Below, piece after piece: positions 32,024-40,637 of a stretch of 64,000 nucleotides of DNA. Position 1 is the first letter of the stretch; every line of letters starts with the position of its first letter. The translations under genes and the position numbers were made by a program. The DNA is from Streptomyces lydicus. GTDB lineage: Bacteria > Actinomycetota > Actinomycetes > Streptomycetales > Streptomycetaceae. The stretch spans positions 248,001-312,000 of the forward strand of contig NZ_JNZA01000002.1 of assembly GCF_000717345.1 (NCBI RefSeq), read 5' to 3'. The notes under the pieces are model-generated. The model worked only from the letters and a program-made list of their open reading frames with translations, ran no database searches and was not told the origin of the DNA.

Positions 32024-32854
32024 TCAGATCTTCCGCCAGCGGGCCATCGCGAAGGAGAACAGACCGAAGAGGGCGAGGCCCGCCGCGATCAACGCCAGCA
32101 GCCAGGGACCGGCCGGCGTGTCGGCGAAGGACCGGAGCGTGTCGTCCATGCCCTTGGCGCGGCCCGGGTCGTGCCGGACCGCGGCCTTGACGGCGAAGGC
32201 ACCGGCTACCGCGAACACGCAGCCGCGGGACACCCCGCCGGACACCCCGAGCACATCGACGAGCTGCCGGCGGCGCCGGGACAGCGCGTCCCGCCGGAGG
32301 TTCTTGTGAAAGGTGCGCAGCAGGGCCCGTACCGCGATGCCCACGCCGACCGCGGCCACGACCGCGCCGGCGACCGCCACCAGCCACGGGCCACCGGGCA
32401 GCTCCAGCGCAGCGGCGGTGGCGTCCCGGGACTGCCGGTCGCTCGCCCCGCTTCCGTCGCCCTTGCTGCCCACGGCGAAGGCGAGGACGGAGAACGACAC
32501 CGAGGCGTAGAAGAGGAAGCGGCCGAGGGCGAGCAGCCGCTGCGCGGGCTTGTGGCCGTCCGGGCCCGAGGCTCCGAACAGCGCCTCCGAGAGGCGCCAC
32601 AGCGCCATGCCCGCCAGTCCGAGGCCGAGCGCCCACAGCGAGGGGGCGCCGAGCGGCTGGGTGGCGACCTCCGCCAGCGCCCCGCCCCGGTCGGCCTGGC
32701 CCCCGGAGTCGCCGAACGCGATCCGCAGGGCCAGTACGCCGACGAGGAGGTAGATCACGCCCCGTGCCACGAAGCCGCAGCGCGCCGCGACCCGGAGTGC
32801 GGGGCTGTGCGCACCTTGCCGGGCCGTGCGACGTATCGGAGTTGTCGCGTCCAT
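32024..32854 (-). CDS. DUF1206 membrane protein
   Basis: This 276-residue protein has six predicted membrane helices arranged as three two-helix repeats, the pattern of DUF1206: RCGFVARGVIYLLVGVLAL near residue 26 and similar segments near 115 (LGRFLFYASVSFSVLAFAV) and 205 (SRGCVFAVAGAFAVKAAV). The C-terminus FSFAMARWRKI matches the family. The function is unknown; genes of this type are often stress-linked. It lies 87 bases after the PRC-barrel gene on the same strand and may be cotranscribed. Confidence 0.88.
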   Translation of the reverse strand: MDATTPIRRTARQGAHSPALRVAARCGFVARGVIYLLVGVLALRIAFGDSGGQADRGGALAEVATQPLGAPSLWALGLGLAGMALWRLSEALFGASGPDGHKPAQRLLALGRFLFYASVSFSVLAFAVGSKGDGSGASDRQSRDATAAALELPGGPWLVAVAGAVVAAVGVGIAVRALLRTFHKNLRRDALSRRRRQLVDVLGVSGGVSRGCVFAVAGAFAVKAAVRHDPGRAKGMDDTLRSFADTPAGPWLLALIAAGLALFGLFSFAMARWRKI

Positions 32855-32941
32855 CGATGCCTCCAGAAAGCCTCTCCCCGGTGTCGGGGTGCCTTCCGTT
32901 TGCCCTCGGACGCGAGGGGCATTCCCGGCGGTTCCCGGGTG

Positions 32942-33295
32942 TCACACGAGGGGGAAGCCGCCGAAATACATTCCGACCTGGTGCAGGTACGCGTCCTTGG
33001 AGGCGAAATCCTCGTCCTGGAAAGCCGGGGCGTTCTTGATCTCCTCCCGGGTCCGGCCGACGTAGATTTTCTGTTCCTCCTGATCGATTCCGGTCACCGT
33101 GCCGGCGGGCAGGACGACGCGCCTGCCGAGAATCCACGGGCCCGTATCGACGACGAGGTGCGCGGAGTCCACCTCGTCGGAATGCTTGTCGACCTTGCCG
33201 ACGTGGCCGTCCAGCGCTTCGACGCGGTATCCCACCAGGTGGGTGCCCGCCTCGTGTCCGACGTCGGGCAGGTATCCCCAGATATTGGCAGTCAT
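32942..33295 (-). CDS. PRC-barrel domain protein
   Basis: This 117-residue protein has a PRC-barrel fold (about 10-85; LVGYRVEALDGHVGKVDKHS and LVVDTGPWILGRRVVLPAG) and an acidic C-terminal segment (IYVGRTREEIKNAPAF, then FASKDAYLHQVGMYFGG). PRC-barrels bind RNA or act as small regulators; this type is common among general stress genes. The ATG at 33295 follows AAAGGA. A sigma-B-like promoter candidate lies about 60 bases upstream. Confidence 0.88.
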   Translation of the reverse strand: MTANIWGYLPDVGHEAGTHLVGYRVEALDGHVGKVDKHSDEVDSAHLVVDTGPWILGRRVVLPAGTVTGIDQEEQKIYVGRTREEIKNAPAFQDEDFASKDAYLHQVGMYFGGFPLV

Positions 33296-33354
33296 GCTTG
33301 TCCTTTCTGCCGGCAAAAAGTGTTCGCCGTGGCGATCACCGCGACATTCCCCGG

Positions 33355-33379
33355 GTGCCCCGAAGCCGGTGGACAAAAC
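33355..33379 (-). promoter_or_regulatory. Sigma-B-like promoter before the PRC-barrel gene
   Basis: Read on the minus strand: GTTT, 15 bases, GGGCAC. It has the same spacing and the same one-base difference as the 30816-30840 site. Confidence 0.4.
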
Positions 33380-33434
33380 AAAGAGGCATGCGGAATTGCC
33401 GTCCGCCGGCCGGGGGCCCGGCGCCGGACGCGGC

Positions 33435-34478
33435 TCAACCCGCCCGCAGCGCCTCGGGGTTGGCGCAGTGCAGCAGTGGCTCGCCGCGCAGATGGCGGCC
33501 GACCTCCTCGGCGACGATCCGGGCGGCCTTGTGCGCGACCTGCTGGCTGCCGCCCGCGATGTGCGGGGTGAGGACGACGCCGGGGGCGGTCAGCAGCCGG
33601 TGGCCGGCGGGCAGCGGCTCCTCGGGGAAGACGTCGAAGCCGGCGCCGGCCAGCTGCCCCGCGTCCAGGGCGTCGCAGACCGCGTCGTAGTCGAGCAGCG
33701 CGCCCCGGGCGCAGTTGACCAGGACCGAGCCGCGCGGCATCGCGGCGATCTGCTCGCGCCCGATCATGCCGGTGGTCTCCTCGGTGACCCGGGCGTGCAG
33801 CGAGACGATCCGGGACCGCGTCAACAGCTCGTCGAGCGGGACCTGTTCGGCGATGCCCGCCAGCGCCTCGGGGCGGACGTACGGGTCGTGGACGAGGACC
33901 TGGGCGCCCATGGCGGCGAGGACCCTGGCGACCCGGCTGCCGATGGCGCCGAAGCCGATCAGGCCGACGGTGGCGCCGTCGATCTCGATGCCGCAGTTGT
34001 CGTAGTCGTAGTAGTCCCCGCGCCAGACGCCGCGGCGCAGGTCGGTGTGGGTGTCGCCGACGCCGCGGGCAGCGGCGAGCAGCAGGGTGAGGGTGTGCTC
34101 CGCGGTGGCGGTGGCGTTGCGGCCGGGGGCGTGGCAGACCGGGACGCCGTACCGGGTGGCGGCGTCGAGGTTGGCGTTGACCGGGCCGCCGCGGCTGGTG
34201 CAGAACAGCTTCAGATCGGGGCAGTTGGCGAGGATGCGCTCGGTGAGCGGGCCGTGCTCGGTGACGCAGATCTCGACGCCCTGGAGGGCCTCGATCATCC
34301 CGTCCTCGGTGCCGGATGCCTCGATCACCTCGGCGACCGGGCCGAAGGGGGTGTGCGGCCAGTCGAACCGGATCTCCCGTACGTCCAGCGGAATGTCCCC
34401 GGCGGCCGTGCGCACGGCCTCGGTGAACAGGGCCGGGCGGATGAAGTGGTTGCCGGCGGCGAGGACGGTGGTGCTCAT
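33435..34478 (-). CDS. 2-hydroxyacid dehydrogenase
   Basis: This 347-residue NAD(P)-dependent enzyme is of the D-isomer-specific 2-hydroxyacid/phosphoglycerate dehydrogenase family. The Rossmann motif is GLIGFGAIGSRVARVL (about 160), with the catalytic Arg in VNCARGALLDYDAV, the Glu in FDVFPEEPLP and the His in LTPHIAGGS. It is the last gene of the polyol operon, 40 bases after the histidine phosphatase. In some characterised four-carbon polyol or sugar-acid pathways such enzymes oxidise erythronate-like products; here the substrate is inferred only. The ATG at 34478 was chosen for the conserved start and AGGAG upstream. Confidence 0.9.
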   Translation of the reverse strand: MSTTVLAAGNHFIRPALFTEAVRTAAGDIPLDVREIRFDWPHTPFGPVAEVIEASGTEDGMIEALQGVEICVTEHGPLTERILANCPDLKLFCTSRGGPVNANLDAATRYGVPVCHAPGRNATATAEHTLTLLLAAARGVGDTHTDLRRGVWRGDYYDYDNCGIEIDGATVGLIGFGAIGSRVARVLAAMGAQVLVHDPYVRPEALAGIAEQVPLDELLTRSRIVSLHARVTEETTGMIGREQIAAMPRGSVLVNCARGALLDYDAVCDALDAGQLAGAGFDVFPEEPLPAGHRLLTAPGVVLTPHIAGGSQQVAHKAARIVAEEVGRHLRGEPLLHCANPEALRAG

Positions 34479-34518
34479 GGGGCTAGGTCTCCTGAGGGGT
34501 TGCGGAGGGGCGGCGTGG

Positions 34519-35145
34519 TCAGCGGAGGGCGGGGGCCCGGGTCGGCACGGGGGCGTTGAAGCTGAGCAGCGCGGTCTGCCCGTGCTCGATGCGGATCTCG
34601 GTGAGCGCGCCGTTGTCGAGCCGGGGGAAGACCCGGCGGTAGTCGGCGAGCGGGATGCCCAGCAGATGGCAGAGCAGGACCCGTACGAGGGTGGAGTGGG
34701 CGACCACCAGGACCCGGCCGTGGGGTTGTTCGCGGGCGATGTCGGCGAGCGCCCCGGCGGCGCGTTCGGCGGCGTGCCGGGGGTGTTCACCGTCGGGCAG
34801 ATGGTGGTCGACGGGGTCGGCGAGGAAGGCGGCCAGCCGGTCCGGGAAGCGCTCGCGCATCTCGTCCCTGGTCAGCCCCTCGCCCTGGCCGAAGTCCACC
34901 TCGTAGAGCCGCTCGTCGATGCGCGGGGTCAGTCCGCAGGCCGCGGCGGCGGGGGCGGCGGTGAGCCGGGCGCGGGAGAGCGGGGAGCTCCAGACGGCGC
35001 TGAGGCCGGCGGTGGCGGCCCAGGTGGCGAGGGTGGCGGCCTGTTCGCGGCCGTGGCCGGTGAGCGGCACGTCGGTGCGGCCGGCGTAGCGGTTCTCGGC
35101 GTGCCAGACGGTCTCGCCGTGGCGTACGAGGATGAAGTCGGTCAC
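34519..35145 (-). CDS. Histidine phosphatase family protein
   Basis: This 208-residue protein has the phosphoglycerate-mutase-like fold. The catalytic motif LVRHGETVWHAENRYAG is at residues 6-22 and the second histidine is in VLVVAHSTLVRVLL. It should remove phosphate from small phosphorylated metabolites. The GTG start at 35145 overlaps the stop of the upstream kinase by GTGA. The position between a kinase and a dehydrogenase suggests it acts on a phosphorylated polyol/sugar intermediate, though it could also be a broad-range phosphatase. Confidence 0.88.
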   Translation of the reverse strand: MTDFILVRHGETVWHAENRYAGRTDVPLTGHGREQAATLATWAATAGLSAVWSSPLSRARLTAAPAAAACGLTPRIDERLYEVDFGQGEGLTRDEMRERFPDRLAAFLADPVDHHLPDGEHPRHAAERAAGALADIAREQPHGRVLVVAHSTLVRVLLCHLLGIPLADYRRVFPRLDNGALTEIRIEHGQTALLSFNAPVPTRAPALR

Positions 35146-36656
35146 TGTGCTGCCCTCCTGCGGGCGTGGTCGGCCACTGCCTGGCCGAGCCAGCCGCGGC
35201 GGGTGAGTTCGTCGATGAAGCGGAGGTGGACCGGGGCGTAGCGGGCGGTGCGGTCCGGCCGGGGGGCGATCTCCCGGTCGATGCGGACCATGGCCGCGGC
35301 CGCGTCCTGAAGGCCGGCGCCCGAGGAGGTGGCGGCGAGGACGGCCATGCCGACGGCGCTCTCGGCCTGGTGCGGCAGTCGTACGGGGCGGCCGAGGACG
35401 TCGGCGCGCAGTTGGTTCCAGTAGGTGTTGCGGGCGCCGCCGCCGGTGAGGGTGAGCGGCCCGTCGACGGGTGCGCCGAGGTGGTCGAGGTGGTCGAAGC
35501 AGAGCCGTTCGAGGCAGGCGACGCCGAGGAGGCAGGCGTGGAACTCGGCGGCGCGGGTGGGGGTGTCGCCCAGGACGAAGGGTGCGGCGTCCGGGGCGCG
35601 GAAGGGGAAGCGTTCGCCGCCGGCCGAGACCAGCGGGTAGGCGACCGCGTCCGGGTCCAGGGCCGCGGCCCGCGCGGTGAGGGCGTCCAGGTCCGCGCCG
35701 GGGAAGCGCTGGGCGAGGATGCCGGCGCCGCTGCTGGAGGCGCCGCCGGGCAGCCAGTTGTCGTCCGGTCCGCGGTGGCAGTAGACGACGCCCGCCGGGT
35801 CGCGGACCAGGTGCGGGCTGCTGCCCTTGAGGACGAGGGTGGTGCCGAGCACCGCGTTCCAGGAGCCCGGCGCCAGTGCTCCGGCGCCGATCTGCGCGGC
35901 GCAGCCGTCGGTCATCCCGGCGACGACGGTGGTGCCCTCGGGGATGCCGGTGGCCGCGGCGGCCCGGGCGCACACCGTGCCGAGCACGCTCCCGGGACGG
36001 ACGATGTCGGGCAACAGGCCGACGGGGACGCCGAGTTGGGTCATGACCCGTTCGGGCCAGCATTCCGCCACGAGGTGGTAGCCGGTCTTGAGGGCGTGGC
36101 TGGCGTCGCCGGGCACCTGGTGCCCCGTCAGGCGCCAGGTGATCAGGTCGACCTGGTGCAGCAGCCGGGCACCGGCCGGGGGCCGGCCGGTGCCCTCCAG
36201 CAGTGCCACGAGTTTGGGCAGCGCCCAGGACGGCTGCATGCTGCGGTAGCCCAGTTCCTGCCAGACCTCCGCCCCGGCGGCGTTCACGGCCGCGGCCTGG
36301 CGGCCGGCGCGCCCGTCGTCGTACATCAGCCCCGGGGTGAGCGGGGTGCCGTGGGCGTCGGCGAGCAGGATCGTCCCGGAGGTGCCGTCCACGGCCAGCC
36401 CGCGGACCTGCCGGGGGTCGAGGCCGGTCAGGGCCTCCCGGCAGGCGGCGGCGAGCGCGCCCCACCACTCCTCGGGGTCCTGCTCGTGCCGGTTGCCGTC
36501 GCGCCGGCTGGTCAGCGGTCGGGCGGCGGTGGCGAGGACCCGGCCGGTGCCGTCGACGGCGGCGCAGCGTGCGCTCTGGGTGCCGAGGTCGAGGCCGAGC
36601 CAGATGCCGTCGAGGGGGGTGGCGGGGGTGCCGCCGGGGGCGTGCGGGTCAGTCAA
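35142..36656 (-). CDS. FGGY-family carbohydrate kinase 1
   Basis: This 504-residue FGGY kinase begins with a short Pro/Gly leader then IWLGLDLGTQSARCAAVDG (first phosphate motif). GLAVDGTSGTILLAD, GMTDGCAAQIGAGAL, GSWNAVLGTTLVLKG and LTLTGGGARNTYWNQL mark the ATP site. It resembles the ribulo-/xylulokinase group but the exact sugar is not clear. The TTG at 36656 follows TGGAGG and overlaps the preceding kinase's 3' end by 8 bases; longer starts would lie within that gene. It is coupled to the histidine phosphatase downstream. Confidence 0.85.
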   Translation of the reverse strand: MTDPHAPGGTPATPLDGIWLGLDLGTQSARCAAVDGTGRVLATAARPLTSRRDGNRHEQDPEEWWGALAAACREALTGLDPRQVRGLAVDGTSGTILLADAHGTPLTPGLMYDDGRAGRQAAAVNAAGAEVWQELGYRSMQPSWALPKLVALLEGTGRPPAGARLLHQVDLITWRLTGHQVPGDASHALKTGYHLVAECWPERVMTQLGVPVGLLPDIVRPGSVLGTVCARAAAATGIPEGTTVVAGMTDGCAAQIGAGALAPGSWNAVLGTTLVLKGSSPHLVRDPAGVVYCHRGPDDNWLPGGASSSGAGILAQRFPGADLDALTARAAALDPDAVAYPLVSAGGERFPFRAPDAAPFVLGDTPTRAAEFHACLLGVACLERLCFDHLDHLGAPVDGPLTLTGGGARNTYWNQLRADVLGRPVRLPHQAESAVGMAVLAATSSGAGLQDAAAAMVRIDREIAPRPDRTARYAPVHLRFIDELTRRGWLGQAVADHARRRAAQ

Positions 36657-38262
36657 GGGTGCCTCCAGGGGCGGTACCGGGGGTGCCGGCGGGGTCGACG
36701 GGGTTGCCGGTGGCCTCGGCCGTCCGGCGGGCGCTCCCCGGGCGGGCGGCGCCGTCGCCGGGGCGCGACGCCGCGGCTTCGGGCCACCGCGCGCGGCCGC
36801 GCCAGCCGGCCTCGCGGGCCAGCCCGCGCCACCCGAGGAAGTCCTCGTGGAGCGCGGCGTAGAACTCCGCCCGCTCCGGGTCCGGCTGCCAACTGCGCTG
36901 CATCCGGACGTACTTGGCGGCCGCGCTGTGCATGCTGGTCTCGGCCCCGGTGCGGACCAGGCCGGTGAGGAAGGCGCCCTTGGCGCCGAGTTCGGTGTCA
37001 CCGGAGCGGGCGGTGGGCACGCCCGTGGCGTCCGCGATCAGTGCGCACCAGGCGTCGCTGTTGGCGCCGCCGCCGCACAGCCGCAGTTCGCCGACGTCCG
37101 TGCGGGCCGCGGCCAGCGCGTCGCGCAGGACCAGCGAGAGCCCGTCGAAGACGGCGCGGGCCAGGTCGGCGGGGGTGTGCTCCAGGGACAGGCCCCAGAA
37201 GGAACCGCGGGCCCCCGGGTCGAGGAACGGGGCGCGCTCGCCGGCCGGCGAGAGGTACGGCAGGAACATCAGGCCGCGCGCGCCGGGCTCCGATTCGAAG
37301 GCCAGTTGTGCCAGCTCGGGCGGTCCGGGCAGATGCAGCAGCCGGGCCGCCCAGCCGAGCACCTCGGCGCCGTTGAGGGTGGGGAAGGCCCGCAGCACGC
37401 GTTCGCGGCCGCGGTAGGCGATGTGGATGCCGGACGGTTCGCCGTCGGTGTCGATGTGCGTACGGACGATCTCGGTGCACAGCGTGGTGCCGAGGATGCC
37501 GCACGCCTGGCCGGGGTTGACCACGCCCACCCCGCGGGCGGTGGAGGCGATGTCGTAGGGCGCCATCACCACCGGGAGCCCGGCGGGCAGGCCCAGTTCG
37601 GCGGCGGCCCGGCTGGTCATCTCGGCGATCCGCTGCGACTCCCCCAGGACGGTGGGCAGCAGCCGTTCGTACGCACCGAGGCCGAACAGGTCGAGGATGG
37701 CGGGGTCGTAGGCGCCGGTGGCGTGGTCGAGGAACGGCGCGGAGGCATCCGACTCATCGGTCGCCCGGACCCCGGTGAACCGCAGGAAGAGCCAGCCGGC
37801 GGCGGTGAGCGAGGTGGCGGAGCGGGCCAGCCGGCCGGGGTCGTTCGCGGCGAGCCAGCTGAAGAGGGCGTTGGGCATCCCGGCGCAGGTCAGCGACCCG
37901 TTGCGGCGGAACGCGGCCTCCAGGACGCCCTCGCGCTGCCAGGCGGTCAGCTGGTCGCCGGCGCGGCCGTCGGACCAGAGGATGGCGGGTCCGGTGGGCC
38001 GGCCGCGGTCGTCGACGAACCAGGCGCCGTCGCCCTGAGCGGTGAAGGACACCAGCCAGACCGGGTCGGTCAGCCCGTCCAGCACCGTGCGGACGGTGTG
38101 CACGACGGCGTTCCAGACGGCGTCCATGTCCTGTTCGGCCCAGCCGGGGTGCGGGCGCAGCACCTCGGTGGCCCGGCGGGCCACGGCGATCTCGGTGCCC
38201 TGGTCGTCGAAGACCACGGACTTGATCACCGTGGTGCCGACGTCGATGGTGAGTACGGACAT
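36649..38262 (-). CDS. FGGY-family carbohydrate kinase 2 with C-terminal disordered tail
   Basis: This 537-residue FGGY kinase starts MSVLTIDVGTTVIKSVVFDD. Core motifs include VSFTAQGDGAWFVDD, GILGTTLCTEIV and LRLCGGGANSDAWCAL. Its core ends near residue 490 (FYAALHEDFLGWRGLAREAG); about 45 further residues are Arg/Ala/Pro/Gly-rich with no fold predicted by eye. It is of the erythrulose/xylulose-kinase-like type found in short polyol pathways. The ATG at 38262 follows GAAAGG. It lies 13 bases after the MFS transporter stop, within the same operon. Confidence 0.85.
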   Translation of the reverse strand: MSVLTIDVGTTVIKSVVFDDQGTEIAVARRATEVLRPHPGWAEQDMDAVWNAVVHTVRTVLDGLTDPVWLVSFTAQGDGAWFVDDRGRPTGPAILWSDGRAGDQLTAWQREGVLEAAFRRNGSLTCAGMPNALFSWLAANDPGRLARSATSLTAAGWLFLRFTGVRATDESDASAPFLDHATGAYDPAILDLFGLGAYERLLPTVLGESQRIAEMTSRAAAELGLPAGLPVVMAPYDIASTARGVGVVNPGQACGILGTTLCTEIVRTHIDTDGEPSGIHIAYRGRERVLRAFPTLNGAEVLGWAARLLHLPGPPELAQLAFESEPGARGLMFLPYLSPAGERAPFLDPGARGSFWGLSLEHTPADLARAVFDGLSLVLRDALAAARTDVGELRLCGGGANSDAWCALIADATGVPTARSGDTELGAKGAFLTGLVRTGAETSMHSAAAKYVRMQRSWQPDPERAEFYAALHEDFLGWRGLAREAGWRGRARWPEAAASRPGDGAARPGSARRTAEATGNPVDPAGTPGTAPGGTLD

Positions 38263-38275
38263 CAGTGCGGGCCTT

Positions 38276-39577
38276 TCACGCCGGTGCCGAGGCGGGGGCG
38301 GTCGCGGAGCCGGGGCCCGCGGCGGCACGGGACGTTCCCGCCTCGTCCGGCAGCTTGAGGAAGTGGGCGAGCAGGAAGCTCACCGCGTACATCCCCGCGA
38401 AGATCCAGATGACCCCTTCGACGCCGAGCGGGCCGACGAAGACCGCGACGACGGCGGGGCCGACGAAGGTGCTGGCGCCCGCGCCCAGGTTGAGGGCGGC
38501 CAGCGCCTGCCCCTGGTGCTTCGGCTCCAGCGTGGGCACCAGCGCTGAAAGCGGTACATAACCTGCCAGCGTAGCGCCGTAGAAGGCGGCGACGAGGAGA
38601 GCGAGCGGGAAGTTCGGGCCCACGGCGTGCGGGACGTAGAAGAGCAGCAGGGTGCTCACGGTGCAGCCGGCACCGCCGAACCAGGCGATGGTGCGGCGCC
38701 AGCCGAGGCGGTCACCGACCACGCCGAACAGCAGGTTGGCGAAGATGTTGGTGGCGAACATCGCGCTGAGCAGGTGCAGCCACTGGGTGAGGCTGAAGCC
38801 GACCGTTCTGGTGAAGTGGATCGGCATGATCACGAAGAAGCCGAACTGCGAGGCCGTGTTGATGACGCGGACGAGGGAGCCCACCCCGACCCGGGGGTTG
38901 CGCCACAGCACGGTGACGCTGCCGACCAGTGTGGCCAGCGGCCCGTCCCCGGTGCCGCGCGGCCGCCGGCCCCCGTGGTCGTCGCGGACCAGCAGCAGGG
39001 CGATCAGTCCGCCCGCGGCGACCAGGGCCAGCGCGGCCCACAGGGTGGCGTAGGAGCCGATCTGCGGGATGAGTCCGCTGGCGACGAGCGAGCCGAGGGT
39101 GGGCAGCCCGCCGGTGAAGGCGAACCAGAACCACCCCATGGCGGTGCCCAGCCGGGCCCGCGGCGCGACCCCGGCGATCCAGACCAGGAAGCCGTACGCG
39201 AACAGCGGGTAGCCCAGGCCGCGCAGCCCATAGCTGATCATCATCAGCGGGTAGCCGGCCAGCGGGATCGCGGCGGTCAGGAAGAGCAGTTGGAAGGCGG
39301 CCCAGATGCCCAGGCCGGTCCACATCACGCGGCGCGGGCCCCAGAGGTCGGAGAGCACACCGGAGAGCCAGGCGGCGAGGCCGGCCGCGATGCCGTAGAC
39401 GGTGAAGAGCAACGCGACACGGGACTCCGGGACGCCCCGGTCGATGAGGTACGGCGACAGGTAGCCGGACTCGACCCCGTCTCCGATCATGAAGAGGAGG
39501 AGTCCGAGGTATCCCCAGGCGAGGGTCGGCGGGATGCCCAGGCGGGTGATCAGCGAACGCGGCGGAGAGTTCGTCAT
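38276..39577 (-). CDS. MFS transporter, RbtT/DalT/CsbX polyol-permease type
   Basis: This 433-residue permease has 12 predicted helices. AWGYLGLLLFMIGDGVESGYLSPYLID near the N-terminus and LLFTVYGIAAGLAAWLSGVLSDLWGPRRVMW match the ribitol/D-arabinitol/CsbX transporter group. It likely brings a polyol or related sugar alcohol into the cell. It is the first gene of the leftward operon, with AAAGGGAGA before the ATG at 39577, and faces the DeoR gene across the shared promoter region. The C-terminus is Ala/Pro-rich. Confidence 0.9.
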   Translation of the reverse strand: MTNSPPRSLITRLGIPPTLAWGYLGLLLFMIGDGVESGYLSPYLIDRGVPESRVALLFTVYGIAAGLAAWLSGVLSDLWGPRRVMWTGLGIWAAFQLLFLTAAIPLAGYPLMMISYGLRGLGYPLFAYGFLVWIAGVAPRARLGTAMGWFWFAFTGGLPTLGSLVASGLIPQIGSYATLWAALALVAAGGLIALLLVRDDHGGRRPRGTGDGPLATLVGSVTVLWRNPRVGVGSLVRVINTASQFGFFVIMPIHFTRTVGFSLTQWLHLLSAMFATNIFANLLFGVVGDRLGWRRTIAWFGGAGCTVSTLLLFYVPHAVGPNFPLALLVAAFYGATLAGYVPLSALVPTLEPKHQGQALAALNLGAGASTFVGPAVVAVFVGPLGVEGVIWIFAGMYAVSFLLAHFLKLPDEAGTSRAAAGPGSATAPASAPA

Positions 39578-39829
39578 CGAATCTCCCTTTCTGCGGCGGC
39601 GGGGCAGGAGGGGTGAGGGGTGGGAACGGAGCGATGGAACAGCCGCGCAGAATCGGCCGTCAATGGCCGGTGAAATCTTCGCACCGGGGCCATGACCAGC
39701 CATGTTGTGTCGTACCGGAACCGCATGTGGACACCGCGGTGGCCGCGCGCGCAGTGTTAAATCCGTGCGAACATAACGCGGCGAATTCACCGGGTGGACG
39801 GGGGCGGCGCCGGCGGAGGGAGCGGAGCG
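39578..39829. promoter_or_regulatory. Divergent promoter region of the polyol operon and deoR-type gene
   Basis: This 252-base gap has an AT-rich patch at 39756-39777 (GTTAAATCCGTGCGAACATAAC) with GTTA/TAAC ends, a weak inverted repeat suitable for a DeoR-type repressor. No stronger dyad is seen. GGAGGG precedes the deoR-type ATG. Confidence 0.4.
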
Positions 39830-40612
39830 ATGGACCGGGTCGAGGCCCAGGAGGAGCGACGGCGCCGGATGCGCGAGACCGTCATCGCCCGCGGTTTCGT
39901 GCGCACCGCGGATCTCGCGGAGGAGTTCGGCATCAGCCTGATGACCGCGCACCGGGACCTGGACGCCCTCCAGGCGCAGGGCTGGCTGCGCAAGGTCCGC
40001 GGCGGCGCGACCGGACTGCCCTCGGCGCAGTTCCACGGCAGCGTCGCGGAGCGGATGGCGACCATGGCGCAGACCAAGCAGCAGCTGGCGCGGGCCGCCG
40101 CGACACTGCTGGTCCCCGGCCAGTCGGTGCTGCTCGACGACAGCACGACCTGTCTGCTGCTGGCGCACCAGGCCGCGGAGCACACCCCACTGACCGTGCT
40201 CACCAACTCGCTGCCGGCCATCACCACCCTGGCCAAGGAACCCGGGATCTCCCTGATCACCCTGGGGGGTGCCTACTTCCCCGCCTATGACGCCTTCATG
40301 GGCCCGCACACCGCCGATGCGGTACGGGCGTTCCGCGCCGATGTCCTCTTCATGTCGACCACCGCCGTGACCAACGGCCGCTGCTACCACACCTCACCGG
40401 AGACCGTGCAGGTCAAGCGCGCCATGATGGAGAGCGCCGGGCGGCGCATCCTGGTCGCGGACCACACCAAGTTCGCCAAGGGCGGCCTGTACGCGCTGGC
40501 GCCGCTGACCGACTTCGACCTGCTGATCGTCGACGACGGCCTGCCGGCGGAACACCTGCGACAGATACGGGCGGCCGGTACCGAGGTGCTGGTGGTACCG
40601 GGCCGCCCGTAG
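39830..40612 (+). CDS. DeoR-family transcriptional regulator
   Basis: This 260-residue repressor has the DeoR winged helix (FVRTADLAEEFGISLMTAHRDL at about 22-43) and a C-terminal sugar-phosphate sensor domain (VLLDDSTTCLLLAHQA, LVADHTKFAKGGLYALAPL). The variant SLMTAHRDLD replaces the more common SxxTxRRDL. It is divergent from the MFS/kinase operon and is expected to repress it until a phosphorylated sugar binds. ATG at 39830 after GGAGGGAGCGGAG; a GTG at 39794 in frame is less well placed. Confidence 0.9.
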   Translation: MDRVEAQEERRRRMRETVIARGFVRTADLAEEFGISLMTAHRDLDALQAQGWLRKVRGGATGLPSAQFHGSVAERMATMAQTKQQLARAAATLLVPGQSVLLDDSTTCLLLAHQAAEHTPLTVLTNSLPAITTLAKEPGISLITLGGAYFPAYDAFMGPHTADAVRAFRADVLFMSTTAVTNGRCYHTSPETVQVKRAMMESAGRRILVADHTKFAKGGLYALAPLTDFDLLIVDDGLPAEHLRQIRAAGTEVLVVPGRP

Positions 40613-40637
40613 GGCGCCGCGTGTTCGGCAGCCGCGG

